Of a DNA stretch of 64,000 bases, positions 1-8,086 are shown piece after piece. Location: contig DATMBG010000022.1 in NCBI GenBank assembly GCA_035559535.1, positions 62,001-126,000 on the forward strand. The letters are read 5' to 3'. A model generated the notes under the pieces. The model was given only the letters and a program-made list of their open reading frames with translations, was not told the DNA's origin and ran no database searches. Origin of the DNA: Candidatus Limnocylindrales bacterium. Lineage in GTDB: Bacteria > Moduliflexota > Moduliflexia > Moduliflexales > JAUQPW01. The position numbers and the translations under genes were made by a program. How positions within the stretch are numbered: position 1 is the first letter of the stretch; every line of letters begins with the position of its first letter.

Positions 1-271
1 GAAACAGGAGGGAGAATCTCTCCCAATTACTAAAAAACCTTACCCTCTAAAGCACCCAGACTTTCCCCTTTATTAAGTTTGAGGGTAGAGCCACAACAGC
101 TATGCCCTCTACGGTTTGTGCGGAGTCTTAATGTGGAAAGGGTATCAGACCGATTAATACCAACTATTATATGAACAGTTCTATAGATTTCAAGTATTTT
201 TTTGATTCGATGATATTCCCTTCAAAACATTTGCCATTTACCTCTAATCGGTAACTTCTACATTTTCTTCC
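1..271. other. Intergenic, no gene seen
   Basis: I find no convincing coding region here. A short hairpin, GGGAGA-ATC-TCTCCC, lies near 11-25 but has no following T-run, so it is not a clear terminator. A second loose pair (ACCCTC near 50 and GAGGGT near 81) is weak. The stretch runs up to the gspD promoter. Confidence 0.4.
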
Positions 272-300
272 TTGACAACTCTATAAAATCCGTCTAACAT
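272..300 (+). promoter_or_regulatory. Sigma-70-type promoter for gspD
   Basis: TTGACA at 272-277 and TAACAT at 295-300 are separated by 17 bp, a perfect -35 and a fair -10 box. It would give a leader of about 50-55 nt before the secretin start. Confidence 0.55.
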
Positions 301-359
301 AAGGTTTTTATAAAGTAAGAACTGAATCATCCCGAAAAGGACTTAGAGTATAGATTCTT

Positions 360-2852
360 ATGCCAACATTGGAAATGAACGTGAAAAAACTAATCCTTTT
401 AACACTGCTCCTTTCCTTAAGTACTTCTTGTACTACAAAATCTCAAAAAGTACCCCAAACTTCCTTACCTGCCAGGGAAAAAACTTCTGCCTCTTCTCCG
501 CAAGTTTCTTCATCAACTCCTTCAAAATCAAATCCCGAAACTCCCCATGGAATTCCGGCGGCTCTTTCTCAATTGGATCCGGAACAACTTTCAGCAACTC
601 TAAAGAACCCTACAGAAAATAAAGAACCCTCCCTCCTATTGTCTGAAGCTTCCCAATCTCCCCGACCTTCTCCGGCAGATCGGATGAAACCTAAAATAAA
701 ACAGTTAGAGACCCCTGAAGTTCCTCCTCCAGTTGAACCCTTTCCTTCTCCCCAACCGGCTCAACCCCAACCGGCTCAACTCCAACCGGCCCAACCCCAA
801 CCGGCTTCCCCATCCGAAGCAGCTAAAAAAGAAGCAGGTACTGTAGAGGATCGGGGGGTAGCTTTTAATTTTGACAATGTAGACATTAAAGACTTTATCG
901 ATACGGTCAGTGAACTTACTGGTCAGAATTTTATCTTATCTCCTGGTGTGAGTGGAAAAGTCAGTATTATAACTACGGGACGTATTCCCAGGGAAGATGT
1001 TTTTAATGTTTTGGAGTCTGTGTTGGAGGTAAATAATCTTACGGTAGTTAAATCGGGACAGTTTTATAAAGTTGTACCTATTGCCATAGCCCGGCAGAAA
1101 ACAATCCCGGTAGAGACAGGGAAAGAGGTCAAGGACGGAGATCGGGTCGTTACCCATATCGTTCGTTTAAAGTACATCTCACCTGCCGAAGCTATGAACG
1201 TCTTGGGACCTTTTATCTCCCAGACCTCTGGTAATCTTCATCCCTATCCCAAAGCTAACATCCTTATCATTACAGACTTAGCCTCTAATGTTCGGAGATT
1301 ACTGGATATTCTGGAACAGATCGATGTAAATATTTACGAGAGACTTCAAATTGAGATTTTCTATATCCGGAATGTGACGCTAGAAGATTTGGTTAAAGAG
1401 TTGGAACAAATTTTATCGGCTATTCCAGATGGAGCCGCTGCAGCCGGACAGGGGGGAATGGTCACCAAATTTGTTCCTATAGCTCGATATAATGCGCTCA
1501 TGCTTATTACTTCTTCTCCAAAAGTAACCCAGTTGGTGAGGGAATGGATTAAAATTCTGGATCAACCGGCTAAAGAAGTGGCTCGTCGTAATTATATCTA
1601 TTACGTAAAACATTCGAAGGCTGCTGATCTGGCCAAAGTTCTGGAAGAGCTTTATCGAGGGAAAGCCGGAGAGCGGGCCACCGTTACGACAGCGCCCACG
1701 ACCACCCAGAGAAGGGAGGAACGGCCTACCCCGCGATCGGCGGTACAACCTCCGGGTACCCAACCCGGTCAGCCCGGGCAACCTCCCCGTACACCCCAAC
1801 CGGGGCAACCTTCGGTTCCTACCGAGGGCCAGCCTTCCGCTGTACGAGAGGGAGAGGTCTTGATTGTAGCAGATGAGCTAACGAATTCTTTAATCATTCG
1901 TACCTCTCCGGCCCAATACCAGGCGATTAAAGAACTTCTCGATGAACTGGACCTCAGGCCGCCTCAGGTTTTAATAGAAACCCTCATTGTCGAAGTTAGC
2001 CTGGATAAAAGTACCCTCTTCGGCATTCAAGGAACTCTTCTGGGCCAGAACCAACTGACCATAGGGGGAGAAACCAATTCTTTTCAATCCCAGAGTCGAA
2101 CGGTATTCCCGGATGTAACTTCCTCCAATACAGGTTTTACCTATGTTCTCGAAGCCGCCGGAAGGCTTGCAGCCCAATTACGGACCCTGGCTACAGAGAA
2201 CAGGGTTAAAGTTTTATCGAATCCCCATATCCTGGTACGGAATAATGAGAAGGCCACGATTCAGGTGGGTGAGGAAATACCTATTTTGTCGGGAGTTTCT
2301 ACCGTTCCTACCACGGGGGCTGAAGGGACTGTGACCAATCAATTCATTAATTCGGTTCAGTATCGAGACATAGGGATTATTTTACGGGTAACTCCCCGTA
2401 TCAATAAAGAAGGTGCCGTGGTATTGGATATCGAGCAGGAGGTCAGTAATGTGCAATCTGCTTCTTTTGGAGATACACGATCCCCTTCCTTCGGAAAACG
2501 TAATTCATCGACTTCTGTAGTGGCTCAGAATGGACAAACTCTTATTATCGGAGGGCTCATCCGGGAGAATCGAAATCGTAACGAGCAGGGGGTTCCCGGA
2601 GTGTCCCGAATCCCTCTATTGGGAAGATTATTCAAAAGTGAAAATGCTTCTTTTAGTAAAACCGAATTGCTTATTTTGGTTACTCCTCAAGTACTCGACA
2701 CCGTCCGGGATGGAGATAAAATGACCTATGAATTTTCACAAAAGATCCAGGCCCTTCAGAAGTTTTTTGATAAAAGCAACGAGAATGATTTAGCTAAAAT
2801 CCTTAATTTCTTAAAATTGAAAAACGAAACTTCACAGACTCCTGTACAATGA
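360..2852 (+). CDS. gspD: Type II secretion-type secretin (GspD family)
   Basis: Outer-membrane channel of a type II secretion (or related pilus) machine; 830 aa, long for the family because of two low-complexity linkers. The order is a short hydrophobic signal ending in STSC (a weak lipobox), a Pro/Gln/Ala linker (about 110-165), N0 domain (about 168-245), repeated N1-N3 ring domains to about 540 with a second Pro/Gly/Gln linker (about 445-500), then the secretin core. The core shows the conserved blocks VLIETLIVEVSLD, VLSNPHILVRNN, GEEIPILSG and the end block VPGVSRIPLLGRLFKS followed by ELLILVTPQV. An in-frame ATG at 375 begins MNVKKL and is an equally good start; neither has a close Shine-Dalgarno sequence. 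No other gsp genes follow, so the partners must lie to the left or elsewhere. Confidence 0.93.
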   Translation: MPTLEMNVKKLILLTLLLSLSTSCTTKSQKVPQTSLPAREKTSASSPQVSSSTPSKSNPETPHGIPAALSQLDPEQLSATLKNPTENKEPSLLLSEASQSPRPSPADRMKPKIKQLETPEVPPPVEPFPSPQPAQPQPAQLQPAQPQPASPSEAAKKEAGTVEDRGVAFNFDNVDIKDFIDTVSELTGQNFILSPGVSGKVSIITTGRIPREDVFNVLESVLEVNNLTVVKSGQFYKVVPIAIARQKTIPVETGKEVKDGDRVVTHIVRLKYISPAEAMNVLGPFISQTSGNLHPYPKANILIITDLASNVRRLLDILEQIDVNIYERLQIEIFYIRNVTLEDLVKELEQILSAIPDGAAAAGQGGMVTKFVPIARYNALMLITSSPKVTQLVREWIKILDQPAKEVARRNYIYYVKHSKAADLAKVLEELYRGKAGERATVTTAPTTTQRREERPTPRSAVQPPGTQPGQPGQPPRTPQPGQPSVPTEGQPSAVREGEVLIVADELTNSLIIRTSPAQYQAIKELLDELDLRPPQVLIETLIVEVSLDKSTLFGIQGTLLGQNQLTIGGETNSFQSQSRTVFPDVTSSNTGFTYVLEAAGRLAAQLRTLATENRVKVLSNPHILVRNNEKATIQVGEEIPILSGVSTVPTTGAEGTVTNQFINSVQYRDIGIILRVTPRINKEGAVVLDIEQEVSNVQSASFGDTRSPSFGKRNSSTSVVAQNGQTLIIGGLIRENRNRNEQGVPGVSRIPLLGRLFKSENASFSKTELLILVTPQVLDTVRDGDKMTYEFSQKIQALQKFFDKSNENDLAKILNFLKLKNETSQTPVQ
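752..807 (+). repeat. Short tandem repeat in secretin linker
   Basis: About three and a half imperfect copies of an 18-bp unit (CAACCGGCTCAACCCCAA-like) encode repeated Gln-Pro-Ala-Gln-Pro in the secretin linker. Such tracts change length easily by slippage and here stay in frame. Confidence 0.7.
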
Positions 2853-2908
2853 TATTTTATATCCAACGGTATTTCATAACATAACCTGTCATTGTAAGGT
2901 ATCCGTAT

Positions 2909-3070
2909 CAATTTAGTAGGTTAAACGTCTCGTTTGACTTTAGGTAGAAAAAGAAACACCCCCCTGACCCCCCTCCAGGGGGGACTGACATAGGGTTGCT
3001 GCTGATGAAGTCCTCCCTGGAGGGGGGTCAGGGGGGTAGTCAGACAGAAAAAGTAACCCCTACTAAATTG
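2909..3070 (+). repeat. Interspersed palindromic element, copy A
   Basis: A 162-bp element bounded by perfect 12-bp terminal inverted repeats, CAATTTAGTAGG at 2909-2920 and CCTACTAAATTG at 3059-3070. Inside are subterminal AGAAAAAGAAACACC and CAGACAGAAAAAGTAAC blocks. A large C/G-rich stem has arms near 2958-2983 and 3011-3036, containing CCCCCTGACCCCCCTCCAGG and its complement. No ORF inside. Related copies lie at 7777-7976 (opposite orientation) and 43892-44025. It has the build of a non-autonomous miniature element. Confidence 0.75.
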
Positions 3071-3151
3071 TTACAGTTACCATTGGCGTTCCCTTGAGGG
3101 ATCCAGGAGCCTGCATATTTTATACGTTTAATTACAAATCTGTGTTAGAAG

Positions 3152-3787
3152 ATGTTTAGAAAATTACTCCTTTACCTTTGTTTATTGGTTCTTGCTTCCA
3201 AACTCCTGATGGGTTGTGGAAAACCGGGTGGGAAAAATAACTTTACCTCTTCCCAGGTAACCGTGGTTTCCATTACCGATACATCCGGCAAGGTTCCTCT
3301 TCAATCCGATGTAGTGACCAATGGCTTTCTAACCGATGACGTAGCCACCGTCACCGTCCGAAGTCAGTCCGTGGATCAGAATGGTCCCACAACGCCCTTT
3401 GAACCGGGTCCTTTGGACAATATCGTTCTCAACCAGTATCGGGTTGATTATTTTCGTACCGATGGGGGTGCGGTTCCGGCTTCGTTTAATGGAACCATGA
3501 ATCTCTTTCTGGCTCCCAACACCGAAGCCTCCACCAATATCGTTATTGTAAGGGCTTTTGATAAGAACCGCTCTCCACTGGTAGAATTGAGAGAGGGAGG
3601 GGAAATTTTTGCGACGGTAACCATTACTTTATTTGGAGAAGACGGATTTGGCAATGATATATCTACCAGCGGTTCAATTAATGTTTCCTTTGGTAATTTC
3701 CCAGATCAAGGAGGGGTAGGACCTGCACCGGTTCCCACTCCAAATCCCCTTCCAACAGCCTCACCGACGGCGACTCCGACCCCTTAA
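3152..3787 (+). CDS. Hypothetical lipoprotein
   Basis: Unrecognised 211-aa protein. The first 22 residues are a lipoprotein signal ending in a good lipobox, LMGC, so it is probably anchored in the inner or outer membrane facing the periplasm. The middle is a beta-rich, Asp/Thr/Val-rich region (about 30-185) resembling an Ig-like or extracellular beta-sandwich. The last 20 or so residues are a Pro/Thr/Ser tail (PTPNPLPTASPTATPTP), perhaps a spacer. No function can be assigned. It sits alone after the secretin, separated by the palindromic element, so shared transcription is doubtful. The Shine-Dalgarno sequence is weak (AGAAG). Confidence 0.75.
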   Translation: MFRKLLLYLCLLVLASKLLMGCGKPGGKNNFTSSQVTVVSITDTSGKVPLQSDVVTNGFLTDDVATVTVRSQSVDQNGPTTPFEPGPLDNIVLNQYRVDYFRTDGGAVPASFNGTMNLFLAPNTEASTNIVIVRAFDKNRSPLVELREGGEIFATVTITLFGEDGFGNDISTSGSINVSFGNFPDQGGVGPAPVPTPNPLPTASPTATPTP

Positions 3788-4114
3788 AAATTTATGAAAG
3801 ATAAAGGAGTAAAGTCCCGCAGGGATGGCCTGTTTATAGCTCACAACACAAACCATAGGACCCCATGCCAGAGAAACATCCAAGCTCCATAGGAGCGCTC
3901 GGTAAAGATTCCATACGCCATCGTCCTATTGGAGCTTGATGGGATGGTTATTTACACTTCCTCTGGTTGCTGTCAGGGCTTACAAACAGGTTACCTGCCT
4001 GGGCTTCTGAAGGTTAGCCGGGTACTGAATGCTTCTCCGGGATTTTTGAGAGGGCCAGGCCCTTTAGACGGTCAAGACCTGAACTGAATTCCCTGACTTT
4101 ATTGTCTTTCCTCT
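3788..4114. repeat. Intergenic with imperfect inverted repeat
   Basis: No gene is seen. Arms at 3877-3894 (CATCCAAGCTCCATAGGA) and 3924-3946 (TCCTATTGGAGCTTGATGGG and following bases) can pair to form a stem with a loop of about 30 nt. It lies between convergent genes (lipoprotein and trxA) and may serve as a terminator-like or REP-like structure. There is no T-run. Confidence 0.5.
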
Positions 4115-4450
4115 TTAAGAGTTTGCCAGGACTTCCTCAATGGCCTGTTTAATACGTTTTTTGGGATGTGCTCCGATAAGCTGTTCAGCCACCTCGCCAT
4201 TTTTAAAGATCATCAGAGTCGGGATACTGACAATTCCATAACTTTGGGCCGTGATGGGATTATCATCCACGTTTAACTTCCCAAATTTAACCCGGCCACT
4301 GTATTCCTCACCCAATTCTTCTACAATGGGGGCCACCATTCTACAAGGTCCACACCAGGGTGCCCAGAAATCTACAAATACAGGAAGTTTCGATTCGAGA
4401 ACTTCTTCCTTAAATCGGGCATCGGTCAAGGTTACAATTTTATCACTCAT
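4115..4450 (-). CDS. trxA: Thioredoxin
   Basis: Cytoplasmic protein-disulfide reductase of 111 aa, the usual length. The redox motif WCGPC has Cys33 and Cys36, and the cis-proline is Pro77 in the SIPT motif. FVDFWAPWCGPC and the GIVSIPTLMIFKNGE stretch are typical of thioredoxin 1. The start is fixed by a strong Shine-Dalgarno sequence, AGGAGGAG, 4-5 bases upstream. It lies 52 bp downstream of queF in the same direction and may share a transcript with it and the glycosyltransferase. Confidence 0.97.
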   Translation of the reverse strand: MSDKIVTLTDARFKEEVLESKLPVFVDFWAPWCGPCRMVAPIVEELGEEYSGRVKFGKLNVDDNPITAQSYGIVSIPTLMIFKNGEVAEQLIGAHPKKRIKQAIEEVLANS

Positions 4451-4502
4451 ATCCTCCTCCTTTTAAATTAACAACGAATAACTCCCTATGGACAATTGCC
4501 GG

Positions 4503-4838
4503 TTACTTTCTTTTATATTCTGCAGTGACAATAGATTTAATTCCACCTCGAACATTAAAGTCCCCCACAACTGTCATACGAATAGGTTGACAGGCTTCGA
4601 CGAGATCATCTAAAATTTTATTGATAACATGCTCATAGAAAATCCCTTGATTTCGATAAGAAAAAAGATAAAGCTTCAGGGATTTGAGTTCAATGCATTT
4701 CTGGTCAGGGACATATTCAATTTTGATGGTCCCAAAGTCCGGTTGTCCGGTTTTTGGACATACCGAAGTAAATTCAGGACAGATCATGGAGACCGTATAT
4801 TCTCGTCCTTTGTATTGATTTTCAAAGGTTTCTAGCAT
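4503..4838 (-). CDS. queF: NADPH-dependent preQ0 reductase (short QueF)
   Basis: Reduces 7-cyano-7-deazaguanine (preQ0) to preQ1 in queuosine synthesis. It is 111 aa, a short unimodular type I enzyme. The signature TSVCPKTGQPDF includes Cys27, which forms the thioimide with the nitrile, and Asp34 as proton donor. The ELKSLKLYLFSYRNQG stretch is the conserved QueF motif, and RGGI lies near the C-terminus. An AAGGAG Shine-Dalgarno sequence sits about 9 bases before the ATG. The first 17 bases overlap the end of the glycosyltransferase gene, so the two are probably translated from one message. No other queuosine genes are nearby. Confidence 0.93.
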   Translation of the reverse strand: MLETFENQYKGREYTVSMICPEFTSVCPKTGQPDFGTIKIEYVPDQKCIELKSLKLYLFSYRNQGIFYEHVINKILDDLVEACQPIRMTVVGDFNVRGGIKSIVTAEYKRK

Positions 4839-6180
4839 GGATCAATCTCCTTATTTTTTTTACCACGTATTGAACTCCTCCGGTACGATAATAATATAAC
4901 AACTTTTTGGCATAATAGCCAAGGGGTCTGGAAAGGGTGGGATAAGCCGGAAGTTGACCCCTGAGAATTTTATCCGGCGCTTTTTCCGGCCTTTCACAAA
5001 AATGTTCCAGGGGGGCTATAATTTTTTCCCATCTGAGTTGAGGAGCTATCTGGGACAATTGGGCTTTACAGTGCTCCCGCAGCGAGGGTTCGTCTACCAT
5101 TCGAAGAATGGCCTGTTTCAACTCCTCAATATCTCCAGGACTTACCAGAAGACCCAACCGGTTATTTTCTATCCAACTGCCTAACAGATCTCCTCGGGTG
5201 GCAATAATGGGTAAACCTGCCCAAATGTAATCTAAAATTCGGGTTCTAAAAGAGAACTCGGTTTCAATAGTATGGGTATGGATACTGATCCCGATATCTG
5301 CTTCTAAAAGGTAATTCTCCCTTTCCTGGTAGGGAACCCAATCATTAAAGAAAACAAACCGGTCATATAAATTTAAACTTTTGGCCAGTTCTATAGCCTC
5401 TCGAGCCTTTTTCATCTCGGAAACTTCCAGGGAGGGATATTTAACCCCCATAAAGAAAAGTTTAATATTCTTTCGTTGTTCACAAATGCGTTTCATGGCG
5501 TAAATCAAGGTAATCGGATCAAACCAATTCCAGAGACCGCCACCCCAGAGAACTACAAAGTCGTCTTTTCCAATGGTTTTATAAACTCCCTTAAGCACCC
5601 TCCTGGAGAGTCGTGGAGGAGATGAAGGAATACCGAAAGGAACCACATCAATCAGCCGACGAAACGTTTTATCCTGCTGATAAGTTACCGGATTTAGTCG
5701 ATTAAAAGCCCCTAACATCCCGAGCCAGAAATCCCTTTGTTTTTCACTGGCACAAAGGAAAAAATCCCCATGCTGCAATTGCTGAATTTGGGTTGCTAAG
5801 CTGAAATTGTGGAGAGCCAAAGTCTCTCCTTCCTTCAGATTCGTATAAATTTCCAGGTTTTCCAGGAATACCGGATCATACAAATCGATAATGAGCGGAG
5901 CTTTTTGTTTAAGGAGGAAAGGATAGTGATAGCTCACCAGGCCTTGAAGGAGGATGGCATCTGCTTCTCTTGCAAGAAATTCCAGGGTTTTTTTTTCAGA
6001 TGGGTATAATTGGACGGTAAGAGGTAATTGAGGGAGAAGGGAGGATATTTCCAGAGTTGGGGCAGCCAGGAAGATGGAATGTTTCAAGGCAAGCTGTTTG
6101 GTAAATTCCCAATAGCGAATGGCCGGCCCGGTCATATTCGCACCGATAGAAATAGGAGAAATAATGAGGATTTTGGCCAT
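4822..6180 (-). CDS. Glycosyltransferase, GT4-like
   Basis: Likely GT-B fold sugar transferase using a nucleotide sugar donor; acceptor unknown. The N-terminus MAKILIISPISIGANMTGPAIRYWE is a typical start of the first Rossmann domain. The donor-binding half has VVLWGGGLWNWFDP and, toward the C-terminus, PIIATRGD then NRLGLLVSPGDIEEL, the usual E-x7-E-like region. About 452 aa from this start. The frame is open to 6234, but the extra 18 codons read straight through a Rho-independent terminator (6194-6232), so I place the start at 6180. The context, with queF and trxA, does not reveal a pathway. Confidence 0.85.
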   Translation of the reverse strand: MAKILIISPISIGANMTGPAIRYWEFTKQLALKHSIFLAAPTLEISSLLPQLPLTVQLYPSEKKTLEFLAREADAILLQGLVSYHYPFLLKQKAPLIIDLYDPVFLENLEIYTNLKEGETLALHNFSLATQIQQLQHGDFFLCASEKQRDFWLGMLGAFNRLNPVTYQQDKTFRRLIDVVPFGIPSSPPRLSRRVLKGVYKTIGKDDFVVLWGGGLWNWFDPITLIYAMKRICEQRKNIKLFFMGVKYPSLEVSEMKKAREAIELAKSLNLYDRFVFFNDWVPYQERENYLLEADIGISIHTHTIETEFSFRTRILDYIWAGLPIIATRGDLLGSWIENNRLGLLVSPGDIEELKQAILRMVDEPSLREHCKAQLSQIAPQLRWEKIIAPLEHFCERPEKAPDKILRGQLPAYPTLSRPLGYYAKKLLYYYRTGGVQYVVKKIRRLIHARNL

Positions 6181-6193
6181 TTCAGGTTTTTTA

Positions 6194-6232
6194 AACAAAA
6201 AAGCCTGAAGGGTTATAAACAATCCTTCAGGC
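6194..6232 (-). terminator. Rho-independent terminator
   Basis: On the minus strand GCCTGAAGG, a 12-base loop, then CCTTCAGGC and a T6 run. It ends transcription of the small secreted-protein genes just before the glycosyltransferase start. Confidence 0.85.
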
Positions 6233-6280
6233 ATCCCTTAAAAAGGGTTAGTACCTCGGCGGGGGATCTTTACCCTCCTC

Positions 6281-6631
6281 TTATCTCACGCGTAAAGTCT
6301 CTGGAGTGAAAATCGTAGGGCCAGACCTCTGACCGGTAATGGTAATATCATCGGTACGTTCAATTTTAAGCTTCTCCAATTCGGCTGCCATAAGGGGAGA
6401 GTCTTGCAGGAGGATAATTTTGCCTTCTGTGGTCCTGACAACATGGAAACGGTTCTTGGCCTCTTTTTGACAGACCCCCGGCTCGAGTTTTAACTCGGTT
6501 CCTTCCAAATGTGCGCAATAGAGTTTCCCTCTGATGGTTTCTTTTTCTTCTGCTGCCATAGTTTTTCCCGCCGCAATGACTAACATGACAACTACCAGCA
6601 TCGATATAATCTGCTTAGACCTGAACACCAT
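6281..6631 (-). CDS. Small secreted protein, paralogue 1 of 3
   Basis: Unknown 116-aa exported protein. A signal peptide covers about residues 1-26 (cleavage after TMA-A likely). The mature domain shares with its two upstream neighbours the pattern G-x-LYC, KLEPGVC, H-V-V-x-T-x-x-GK, LLQ, ITG and G-P-x-I-FTPE. Two Cys (YC and GVC) are kept in all three and could form a disulfide. Predicted mostly beta, perhaps a small OB-like fold; that is inference. This copy is the most diverged, with QKEAKNR replacing the PGG-containing loop. A strong Shine-Dalgarno sequence (AGGAGGTGA) supports the start. A terminator follows the gene. Confidence 0.85.
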   Translation of the reverse strand: MVFRSKQIISMLVVVMLVIAAGKTMAAEEKETIRGKLYCAHLEGTELKLEPGVCQKEAKNRFHVVRTTEGKIILLQDSPLMAAELEKLKIERTDDITITGQRSGPTIFTPETLRVR

Positions 6632-6781
6632 ACGTCACCTCCTGTATTTCCTTAAATAAAGTTAAATGAACCCTTTCACCTTATACCTTAACTCTTCTTA
6701 AACACCTACAAATAGAAAAGCCCAAAAGCACCCCTCTTCTCGGCTACTTTCAGGCTTCCTCAGGCTTTAAAAGAAAACTCC

Positions 6782-7132
6782 TTATCTTACCCGAAGAGTC
6801 TCCGGGGTAAAAACCGTAGGACCTTCTCTTTTACCCGTAATGGTTACATTTTTCTTCTGTTCTGCAGTAAGTTTCGGTAAATCTTTCAGAGCCTCGGTTT
6901 CTTGCAAGAGGATAAGCTGACCATCCGGGGTTTTGACCACATGGGCTCCATGGTCCTTACCTCCCGGGCAGACACCTGGTTCGAGTTTTACCCCATCCGC
7001 CGTCGGTAATACACAATAAACATGTCCTTGAACCACTTCTTCTTTCTTCTCCTCCGCAGCTCCGACAAGACCTGCTGTCAGCACGAGCAAAATGACTGCA
7101 AAAGCAATAATGTAGGAATTACGATAAAACAT
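6782..7132 (-). CDS. Small secreted protein, paralogue 2 of 3
   Basis: 116-aa exported protein of the same unknown family as its neighbours. A signal peptide covers about 1-25 (ends VGA-A). The mature part carries YCVLPTADGVKLEPGVCPGG, the conserved Cys pair, then HVVKTPDGQLILLQE, NVTITGKREGPTVFTPETLRVR. The C-terminus is nearly identical to that of paralogue 1 (TPETLRVR), while the middle is nearest to paralogue 3, which suggests duplication with later exchange. It has its own Shine-Dalgarno sequence (GGGAGGG). About 150 bp separates it from paralogue 1. Confidence 0.87.
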   Translation of the reverse strand: MFYRNSYIIAFAVILLVLTAGLVGAAEEKKEEVVQGHVYCVLPTADGVKLEPGVCPGGKDHGAHVVKTPDGQLILLQETEALKDLPKLTAEQKKNVTITGKREGPTVFTPETLRVR

Positions 7133-7275
7133 AATTAACCCTCCCTAATTCTGTAGCAGATCCTAAAATCTTCTTATCTTCAGGATCTGTTAGGTCTTTA
7201 TAAGATGATAAACCAAAAAGCCTATCAGAAATTCTCTTCCATCCTCTCCAGGCTTTTAAGTTTATCCATTTCAAA

Positions 7276-7629
7276 CTACCTGTTGAGCCATGGCCATTTA
7301 ACGGCCTCTGGGGTAAAAGTGGTATTACCGGTCATTTTACCCTCAATGGTTACATTTTTCTTTTCTTCCGCTGTAAGCTTGGGGATATCTTTCAGGAGAG
7401 AAGACTCTTGCAAAAGAACCAACTTACCATCCTTTGTTTTAAGAACATGGGGATGGTCCCCTCCAGGGCAAACCCCCGGTTCGAGTTTTACTCCTTCAGC
7501 CGTCGGCAGGACACAATAGATATGCCCCGTAATGGACTGTTTCTCCTCCGCTGCTCGGGCGACCGTAGCTGTAAGTATCAGAAGAACCACAACTCCTACC
7601 GCTAAAGTCTGTTTAAAACCAAACATCAT
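7276..7629 (-). CDS. Small secreted protein, paralogue 3 of 3
   Basis: 117-aa exported protein, first gene of the three in transcription order. A signal peptide covers about 1-26 (ends ARA-A). The conserved block ITGHIYCVLPTAEGVKLEP is followed by GVCPGGDH, KTKDGKLVLLQES and LTAEEKKNVTIEGKMTG, then FTPE. The tail differs from the other two (AVKWPWLNR). Shine-Dalgarno sequence GGAGGT. Function unknown; a periplasmic or cell-surface role is the most that can be said. Confidence 0.87.
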   Translation of the reverse strand: MMFGFKQTLAVGVVVLLILTATVARAAEEKQSITGHIYCVLPTAEGVKLEPGVCPGGDHPHVLKTKDGKLVLLQESSLLKDIPKLTAEEKKNVTIEGKMTGNTTFTPEAVKWPWLNR

Positions 7630-7776
7630 GATTTATACCTCCGATTTAGACCCAGATAAGTCATGATAGGGTGAAGGATTTACCTTCTATAACATCTTTA
7701 TTTACTTACTTTACAAGTACTAGACTACGCTGAAGATTTCTACCTGTCAAGTCAAAATTTTTTACGGTAACTATAC

Positions 7777-7976
7777 CAATTTAGTAGGTGTCACTTTTTC
7801 TGTCTGAACACCCTCCCATCCTCCCCCTCCAGGGGGGGGGGGACTAACAGAGGGTTGCTGCTACTGAATCCCCCTCCCAAGTTGGGAGAGAAGGATGGGG
7901 CGTGAGGGAGGTGTTTCTTCTTCTACCTACTAAACGGTCATGACCTGTTAGGTCGCCACAAAGCGTGAAAATCGTA
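7777..7976 (-). repeat. Interspersed palindromic element, copy B
   Basis: Same family as copy A but in reverse orientation. It starts with CAATTTAGTAGG at 7777-7788, has TTTTTCTGTCTGA subterminally, a C-rich/G-rich stem in the middle and the reverse complement of GTAGAAGAAGAAACACC near 7909-7926. Its distal end differs from copy A and instead matches copy C: reading the minus strand, GTGGCGACC, GGTCATGACCGTT and then the AGTA(A/G)GTAGAA-type block. The rest of 7630-8086 shows no gene. Confidence 0.65.
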
Positions 7977-8025
7977 TGGGTACAGATTTTTTTATCACCG
8001 GGATGAGCCTTTGTAACCCAAGGAT

Positions 8026-8065
8026 ATGGGCAGTACCTGGGGGACAAAACCAGGCATCTGCCCAT
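8026..8065 (-). terminator. Hairpin after porin gene
   Basis: On the minus strand ATGGGCAGATGCCTGG pairs with CCAGGTACTGCCCAT across a short loop just beyond the beta-barrel stop codon. There is no T-run, so termination is plausible but not certain. Confidence 0.45.
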
Positions 8066-8086
8066 TTTACGCTTTAGAGATAATTT

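Noticed and set aside
6181-6234. 18-codon extension of the glycosyltransferase
   Set aside because: These codons lie within a Rho-independent terminator.
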